Part shown: in pieces, positions 1 to 9,000 of the stretch
Layout: each line of letters opens with the position of its first letter
Position numbering within the stretch: the first letter of the stretch is position 1
Virus record (IMG/VR): IMGVR_UViG_3300009156_000078
Span: 1-25,268 of that record
Length of the DNA stretch: 25,268 nt
Source of the DNA: a virus
Reading direction: 5' to 3' (one strand)
Translations under genes and position numbers: made by a program
The notes under the pieces: model-generated
Told to the model about the DNA's origin: nothing
The model's database searches: none
Seen by the model: the letters and a program-made list of their open reading frames with translations, nothing else

Positions 1-3000
1 CGTGTAGTCGACGGTCGGCGTCCGCACCGACGCCATGGCGGCGGATTCCACCAGTGGCGTCGGATGTGCGGTCGCGCCCTTGAGCCGGTTGACCGGGTGG
101 TAGGGGTCGAAGATCGCGTCGGAAAGCTCGGAAGTCTGGTCGCCGGCCGGGGTGTGGGCCTCGACGCGCTCTATTGCGTCGCGGGCTCCCTTGGTTCCAG
201 GCTCCGTGCCTCCCATCGTTCGAGGATCGCTTGGAGAAGGCGTTGGGCCGCCCTCGCCGGCGGCTGGTCCGGGTCGAGTTTCGCCAGAAGGTCGCGCCGG
301 CGCACTGCGTACTCCGCTTCCGGATCGGCCGCCTCCGCGTCCTCCGGATACTCCACCAGCCAGTCCTCCACCTCCTGGGCGGTCCACGGCGGGTTTCGCG
401 CCCACGCCAGCACCTGGTTCTCGATCTCCGGGCCGGTCCCCGGATTCTGGTCGAGGGCCCACAGGGCGAGGCTGGTCAGGGGCGGATACAGGCCGCTGTT
501 CCAGTCGCTCGGGAGGTGGCTTAGAGCCCTCTGGTTCGCCGGGGTACGGGTGCGGCTCTGCGGTCGGTCGGCCATTTCGGACTGTCTCCAAGGCGCTCAA
601 GAGCGCTGCGACACTGTCCACCTCGGCCAGAAGGGGGGCGGCGGGCAGTGTAGCACCTTCGCGCGGGTTGCGGTCAATCACGAGGAGGCGGGTGTCGAAG
701 CTGGTGCCGTATTTGGTGTAGATCTTCCCATCGACGGCGATGTTGGCGCGGACGGTGAAACCGCGCTTCTTCATGTCCTCCCAAAACTCCCGCCACGTCG
801 GCGCGCCCATGGTGGCGCCGCGGCCGACGATCGCCACCAGCCGGCCGCCGGGGACCAGGCGGCGGGCGGCCTCGGTGATGTGCCGCTGCGCCGTCTTGAG
901 GTCGATCTTGTCGCCGGTGCGCTGCGCATTGCGCGAGAACGGCGGGTTCATGACGACGACGGTCGGTCGCAACTGGTGGGGGCCGTAGATGTTGTTGAAC
1001 TGCTCGGCGTCCTCCTTGAACACGTAGCCCTGCGCCGGCGGGATCAGCTCCTCGAGTAAGGTGACGCGGCGATCGGCAAGCTCGTTGGCCATGATCTGGA
1101 CGCCTGGCCGCATGGCCGCGGCGACGATCGAGCCGGTGCCGGCGGAAGGTTCGAACAGCACGTCGTCGGCGGCGACGTTGGCGGCGTAGACCGCGGCCGC
1201 GGCGTAGTCGGGCGGGGTCGAGAACTGCTGGTATTCGGCCTGTTCCTCGCTGCGGACGGTCTGCGTCGGGAGCTTGTCGAGGAGGTGCTTGCGGATGGCG
1301 GTGGTCACCTCGATCGGGTTGTTCTGTTCGAGGCGGAAGGCGGCGGTGTCGCGGATGGTGAGGTTCACCGCCAGCTCCATCGCGTCGTAGACGTCCTTCC
1401 GGTCGTATTTGCCCTCGCCGCTGGTGCCGCCGTAGGCCTCGTTGGCGGCCCGGATCAGGCTGTCCGAGGAGAGCTTGACGTTGGAGCCGTAGACGTCGGC
1501 GAGCATGTCGGCGATGCGATGGGCGAGGACGACGTGCGGGCTTGCCGGCGTTGGCGGCCGAGCTGCAGGGGCGGGCGTTGGCTCGGGCGTCGGGGCGGGG
1601 CGCGGCCTGCGGTCCTCGATGTCGCGCAGCGCTGCCTCGTAGGCCTCGCGGCTGTCGTGCTGCACGATTTCGGTGCGGGCGGGGTAGCCGTCGCGGTCCC
1701 ATTCGAGGGTGAGCTTGTTGATCGAGCGGTGCGTCCCGGACGGGCTGACCCATGTCGGCACGCCCATGATGGTTTCGGAGACGCGATCGCCGGTCGGCGC
1801 GGGCGCGGGGCCGGCGCGGCGCACATAGAGCTCGTCGTGGCGGTCGAATTCCTTGATCGGCCCGCGGCGATCGTCGGTTTCGATCTGGACGCGGCCGCCG
1901 CGGACCACCGTGGGGCTGGCAAGGACGATGATCGGGGTGTCGTTGATGCCGAGCCACCAGTCGCCTTTGCGCAGCTCCTCGGCGGTGATCTTGACCGATG
2001 GCGACGAGAGGTCGGGCGCGGGTGCGGGCGCGGTCGGCGCTTCCTTCCAACCACCGGCGGCGGCCCATTCATAGCCGGCGACGAAAGCGGGCGGGTTTTC
2101 GCCGGTGAGTAGCTTGCCCTCCTGGAAGCGCCAAGCACCGGCGGCAAAGGCGCGCTGCTGCTCGTTGGCGCGCTGGTGGGCGCCGGTGACGCGCTCGCCG
2201 GGTTTGGCCGAGGGGTAGAGCGTGGCCGCGTGGGCGCGGGCCCGGTCGAACATTTCCTCGCGCGAAATCTCGGTCGGCGCGGGCGCGGGCGTCTCGGGCT
2301 CGGGTGCCGGCGGCGCGGTAACCGGGACCTTGCCGCCCTTCAGCATCGCCTCGATGTCGGCGCGCATGCCGGGGAGGTCGTGCGGCCGCGCCTGCTTGTG
2401 GCCGCGGGCGCTCCGGTTCGTCTCCATCATGTAGCGGGCGAACAGGCCGGCGAGCGATGAGGCGCGGCCTTTGAGCGTGTTGGCGACCTTGCCGAACGGG
2501 TTGTCGGGCTGCGTGCCGGCGCGGTCGTAGGTGAAGCCGAGCGCGTTGATCTGCTTCACCAGGTCCTTGATTTCGTCGTCGACGCGCCGATAGAGCGCCT
2601 GGTCCTCGTCGCTGGCCTCGTTCTGGAAGGTCGCCAAGCGGCTTTCGAGGTTGCTGTCGCCGGCCATGAAGCGGGCGACGCCGTAGTCGGCCGATTGGTC
2701 GGGGACGGCGGTCCGGGTGGTCCTCGGGTTGACCGCGGTCACGTCATAGGGCGGCACTTCGATGTCGTGGCCGCGATCGTCGCGGACCATGACGCTGATG
2801 ATGCCGCGATTGACCACCGTGCCGCGGATGGTGCCTTCGGACTTGGTGCCGCCGCTGCGCGGGACGGTGTAGCGGACGGCGTCGCCGACATGGAGTTCGT
2901 GCCCACCGGCGCCGGTGAGCGGGTGGCCGCGGGCGTCGCGGAGCACGCCGGTCGGGGCGCTCGGCGCTGGCGGGGCCGCTGGCGGCGGCTTGGGTGGCGT

Positions 3001-6000
3001 CGGTGGCGTCGGCGCTGACGGCGGCGCGAGCGGCGGCGCGGGACCACCGCCTTTCAGCTCGGCGGGGGTGTGGCTCTCGATCCAGGCGGCGAATTCGCCG
3101 GCGGTCATGTCGGTCGCCGGGTACTGGTTGGCGCCGATGTAGCGGTTGCCCTTGCCCGTCGCGCCGCGGCGGAATTGCACCAGGAGGATGGCGTTCTTGT
3201 CGGCGTCGAACCCGCCCTGCCACTGCACATTGACGGTGCCGTCGCCGCGGGCGAGCTGCATGTAAACCTCGCCCGACACCGCCTCACCGGCCTTGTTGAC
3301 GGTGACCGGCTCCTGCTTCTCCTCGCGCTCCTGGCCGCGCCGGCCCTTCTTGACGGTGACGCGGGTGTAGGGGGTGTCGTGCTCAAGGACGGCGGCGACC
3401 GCCGAGAGGTAGCGCTTGCCGTCGTTGAGGAAGCCGGCCTTGAGCTTGCCGTCCTGCTTGTGGCCGTCGATCGGCTCGTCGTAGGTGCCCTCGATGCGGA
3501 TGTTGCGCGATTTTTCGAGGCCTTTTGGTGCGGACGGCTTTGCCGCCGGTGCCTCGGGCTCCTCGGCCGGCGCTTCGCCTTCGGGCACGCCGACGATTTT
3601 CAGGCCTTCCTTGCTCGGCTGCAGATAGCCGTTCTTGGCGTAGATGAACCAGCCGCGATCGAGGCCGTAGATCTTCGCCCACGCGAGCAGTCCGTCCTCG
3701 TTGCGATGAAGGTCGAGGCCGTTCTGGACCGTGAGATTGATGCCGTAGTAGTGGCGGCCCTCATGGTTGATTTCGGCGATGTCGAAGCCGCGGCGCAGCG
3801 CGTCCTCGAGTATCGCGTCGGCCGGCCGCTCGAAGCCGATCGTTTCGAGGGCGCGGGCGGCGTTGGCGAGGCTGATACCTCCCTTCCGGCCAAGGTTTAC
3901 CTCGATGCCGCGGGCGATCGCCGCCGGCGACGTGAATTTGCGGGTGTCGAGGAGGGTGTCGATGCCGGCGTCGGTCGCGAGGTCGACGGCGTGGTGACAA
4001 GAGGCGAGGCCGGCGCGTGATCCTTCCTGGAATTCGATCACCGGCGTCATGCCGAGGGCTTTGACCACCTTCTGGACGAACGGCTCGACGATCAGGTCTT
4101 GGTGGCTGATGAGGAGTTGGGTGTCGTCCTCGGTGAGCTGCAGCGGGAAGCGGAACAGGCGCGAGTCGATGCGCGGGGCGGGGTCCTGGAACGTGCCCTG
4201 ATAGGGGTAGCTCAGACCGGCCGCGGTGAGCTTGTTGACGACGTCCTGGTGGCGGGCGTGCTTCCTGTCCCACTCGGCCTTCTGGCGCTCGGTTTCGGCG
4301 TCGAGCTGCTGCAGGCGGCCGCGGACCGCCTCCATGATCGAGGCGTAGGGCTCCTTGTCGCGCTGGCCGCGGGGCGGCTCGCCCCACGGCGCCGGCGACG
4401 ATGCCGGGTGGCTCATCATCGCGAACAGGTCGCGGAGCGGCTTCGGGTCGCCCTGCCACGCCTTCACCGATTCCGCGGTGAGGGTGGAGAAGTGCTGGTT
4501 GGCCTTCTGGTAGTTCGGGGTCGAGGCCTTGTTCTCGGCCGCCTTTTGCAGCCGCCTGGCCTTCGCCACCCATGCGTCGAGCGGGACGATCGCGGTGGGC
4601 TCGGCGGCGGGCTCGGCGGCGGGCTTGGCCTTCGGTCCTTGGCGGGCTTTCCGCGCCTCCTGGTCGAGGTAGACGTCGGTGAGCGCCTTCTGCTGGTCGG
4701 CGGTCAGGTTCCGCCATTTCTTGCGGGCCTGCTGCTTGGTGAAGTCGAGCTTGGCGAAGCGGGCGGCGTCATAGCGCTGCGTGTCGTCGAGTTCGTCGTC
4801 GTACCAGGTGCCGGCGCGGGCGGTGGCGAGGCGATCGGCGGAGGGGGGTTCGATCTCGCCGGGGTCCGACCACTGGACCTGAACGCTGTTCCCCTCGATC
4901 TGGACGTCGGCGAAGATCACCGCCTTGCGGTCCTGCGACCACAGCGCCCGGCCCTTGCCGTAGGGGCCAAGGGTCCACCCGCGCGACGCGGCGACGCGGC
5001 GGAACAGGTCAAGGTTGGTGGTCGGCGCGAGGGTAGCGTTCCACTCCTGGTCGGCGATGCGGCGCTCGACGTCGGCGAGGAAGTCGTCGACGGCCTGCTC
5101 CTCGTCCTCGGCGTCGAATTCGGCGGCGTCGGCCTTCTCCTCGTCGGTTGGCTCGTCGTCGTAGGGCTCGTCCTCCTCGGGACGCTCCTGCGTGATGTCG
5201 CCGTTTTCGTCGATGTAGCCGACCACCTCGGGCTGCTCGTCCTCGCCGGCGGGTTCGACGCGGCTGATTTCGCGGGGGTCGACAAACGCCCAATCGCCGC
5301 CGGTGATGATGTTGGCGCCGCCGGGAAAGAGGTGGAGCGGCCCGACCATGGTCACGGCGGTCATGCCGTCGCGGGCGATGCCGTAGCCGGGGAGGCGGAT
5401 GCGATCGCCGAGCTTGACGCCGGCCTTCTCCATTTCGGCGGCGTAGATGGCGTCGATCTTGGCGTCGACCGCCTGCTCGACGGCATGAATCGCGTCCTCG
5501 ATGCCGGCGACGCGCTTCACCTCGGCGTCGTAGCGGTCCTTGGCCTTCTGCTTGTCGGCCGCCTTGCCTTTCTTCGACGGCTCGGACGGCCGCTGTGTGT
5601 GGTCCTCGCGGATGTGCTTGAGGATGGTGTCAAAGGTCACCAGCCGCCGGTAGTCCTCGATCGACGGCGCGGTGATGGCGGCGACCGTCTCCTTGATGCC
5701 GGCCACCCACTTGAGCGGCCATTTGGTGTCGGCGCTCGGGAAGCCTACCAGCCGCCAGTCGGGGGCCTCGTAGTCGGCGTCGGCGGCCTCGATCAGGCGA
5801 TAGGCTGCGTGGTTGTGGTTCGAGGGCGGGGTGTTGGGCGGCTCGAATTCCCGCGCGGTTTCGGGCTCCTCGGCCTCCTCGGTTGCGGATTCGGGCTGTT
5901 TTTCGGATTCGGTTGCCTCGGGCTCCGAGATAGGTTCCTCGCGCTCCTCGCCGGCTTCGGGCTCGCGCTCCTCGGGCTCGGGTTGTATCTCCTCAGTTTG

Positions 6001-9000
6001 CGTTGCAGCGCCATGTGGCGCTCGCGAAACGGCTGGTTCCGGCCGTTCCTGTCCGTGAAGCGGGTTTTTCGTGTCGCCGGTGCGGGCCCATCCGACAAAC
6101 TCGGCCCACGTCAATTCGGTGGTCGGTCCCATGCCTTCGAACGATGACGGGTAGTGCGCCCCGTAGGCGTTCTCGGCCTCGTCCTGGTCGGCATATCCGA
6201 CCATGACCTTGTGCTCGTCGAACCCTTCCTGGTCGGCATCGATGTCGTGGTACTGGTCGATGACGAACACCGGCGCGTCGGGCGCGATGTCTGGGTCGGT
6301 GCCGGGTTTCAGGAAAAAGTCGAGGTGATCGCCGTCCGCGCCTTCGGTGCGGGGGAAGCGCCCGTAGTGGGCGAACATCGGCTGTTCCCACCGCTCGCCG
6401 CTCGGGCTGGTGCCGGTGCGGGTCGAGCCCTCCGGATTCTCCACGCGGCCTTGGAGCTGCATGCCCGGGGAGCCGATGGTGATGGGGCCGGTCTTGTAGT
6501 TTTCGGCCTTCTTCTGCGCGTCGGTCGGCTCGGGCAGGTCGTTCTCGGGCGAGGTGGCGGCCTGGTGGGCGTCGTCGTCGAGGCGATCGGCGTTCCGCTG
6601 CGCCTGCCACGCGCCGTAGTCCTGGTCGAGCTCCGCGCGCTCCTGCGGGTTCAGGCCGCGGACGTCCTCCATGGTGAGGCCGCGGGTGCGGAGGAATTCG
6701 GCCTGGTCCTGACGGGTCTGGTCGGCCAGGGCGGCGGTCTGGCCGAAGGTGCCGCGCTCGGGCCGCTCCGGGGCGCGGAATTCGCCGCTGCCGCCGTTGT
6801 CCTTGGCGCTGCGCTCGACGCGGCTGCGGTAGACGTCGGCGAGGACGTTCACCTCGGCGGTGCCGACGCCGAGCATGTCGGCGACGGTCTTGCGGACCTT
6901 GGCCAGCGCCTTGTCCATCCGCGCGCCGCCCATGCCGCCCTGCCGCGCGGTCTGGCGCTTCACGCCAAGGTCGTAGAGGGCGTGGCTGACGTCGTCGTCG
7001 AACAGCGCGGTCGCGCCGCCGACCTGGGCTTGGCGGGCTGGCGGCGCCGGCGGCACCGGCGAGGGGATGTCACCAGGCGGGCCGGCTTCGGGCCGCTCGG
7101 CCTTGCGCGCGGCCGCGGCGGCGTCGAGCTGCTGGTCGCGGATCTGCTTGAGGAAGTCGTAGCCGGCTTGCCGATCGTCGCTGCCGACCAGGCTGATGAC
7201 GGCGTCGCGGTGGACGTCGTAGGTGCTGCGGATGGTGCGGCCGTTCAACAGCGAGCGGGTGACGGTTTCGAGGGCAACGTCGGCGGGCGAGGCCGCCATG
7301 TCGGCGGCTTCGGTGTCGGGCGGCGGTGCTTCGTCGGTCGGTGGCGGCGCTTCGGCTTCGGCCTCGGCCTCGGTGTCGGGCTGCAGGAGGCCGATCGGGA
7401 CGGAGAGGATTTCGCCATCGTTGGCGTCGAGGTCGATGACGTCGGCGTTCTCGCCGGTTTCGTCGTAGCCGACGATCTGCGCGCGGAATGGCGCGTCCTC
7501 CATTTCCGGGAGGGTGACAATGACGTTTGTACCACTAGGCGGTAGTCCGGGTTTTGGCGGTGCGCGCGGGTCGACGCCGGCGACGATGCGGCCGGTGTCG
7601 GGGTCGATGTAGGTGGCACCAGGCGTGCCGCCGGTCGACGGCATGGCGCTGCCGGGGACGGGAATACCGCCGGCCTCCGCGGCCGCGGCCAGCGGTCCCT
7701 TCCGCCGCGGCGGCGGGGAAGGGGGAGGAGCTGGTGGCGGCTCGGGAGGGCCGGCGGCACCTTCGGGTGGTGGCACATCCGGACCGGGAGGGAGTGAACC
7801 CGGAGCCGGAGGAGGAGGCGGCGGCGGCGCTTCATCGCCAGCACCACCACCGCCGCGCCGACCACCGAAGATCTCGAACAGGGTTTGCGCGATGACGCCG
7901 ACGCCACCGCCGGCGGCCGCCGATTCCGGCAGGCCTTCGAGGATGGATTGGTCCTCGTTGTAGGTCTGCTCGATGGCGTTCTGCAGCGCCTCCTGGCCGC
8001 CTTCTTGGAACGCCTCAATCAGGCCTTGGCCGCCGATCCGGCCGAACAGTCGGGCGATCGGGCCGCGGAACGGCTGCGGCACCTTGAGCACGCCGAGCAG
8101 GGTTTCCATCGGGACGATGTCGGTCGCGCCCGGACCAGCGCCCATCAGGCCGGCGGCGGCAATCTCCTCCTCGGTGAGCCCGCGCCGGCCGGCGGCTTGT
8201 TCGGATTCCGACCATTCGGCGGCGCGGTCGATCGCTTCGCCGACGCCGGCGCCGATGAACCATGAGCCGGCGATGCCCTGGCCGCCGGGGATTGGCAGGG
8301 TGGCGAGGCCGACCACCAGCGAGCCGAGGCCTTCGGACACGACGCGGGTCGGGCCGCCCTCCCATCCGGGCGACGGGCCGAGGGTGGTGTCGATGCCCTT
8401 CTTGAGCGCCTGGCTCCACTGCCAGAGCTTGCGATCGGCGAGCGGGGTGGGCTTCGGGTAATACTGGTCGAGCAGCTCGGGCGTCATGGTGCCCGACTGC
8501 ATTTCGTCGATCAGGCCGCTGATGAAATCCCGGTCGGCGCTGTCCTCGAACATGGCGTTGACGTCGGAGCGGAAGGCTTCCAGCTCCTCCGGGGTCATGG
8601 TGGTGACGCGCGATAGCTCGTCGCGGACCTGCTCGACCGCCTCGCCACCGAACGGGGTCAGGCCGGCGATGGCCTCCATGCCGAACTGCACCATCCGCTC
8701 GGCGCCGGCGGCGAGGCCGGTGGCGGCTTCGGTGAAGAAGTTGGAGCCGTTCTCCTCCTGCCACTGCTTCTGCCAGCGTTCGACCTGTTCCGGCGTGCCG
8801 TAGACCATGCCGTTTTCGTCGGGCTCGGGCATGCGGCGGCCGCCGCGGCCGCCACCGCCGAGCGTGTCGGGTGGCGCGCCGGTGCCGCCGACCAGGCTCA
8901 AGTCGCCGCCGTTGTTGGCGAGGAAGTCGGAGAATTGCGCGACGTAGCGCTGGCCGGTGGTGCCGTGGATGTCCTTGGCGGCGGCGGACTCGGGGTTGAT

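Noticed and set aside
4099-6147. A 682-codon open frame on the plus strand, and similar long ones at 64-1059, 1285-2112, 3070-4020, 6154-7545 and 9241-10152
   Set aside because: All are in the frame exactly antisense to the giant gene. GC-rich codons rarely give stops on the opposite strand, and the translations are Val/Gly/Leu/Arg-rich with no domain.
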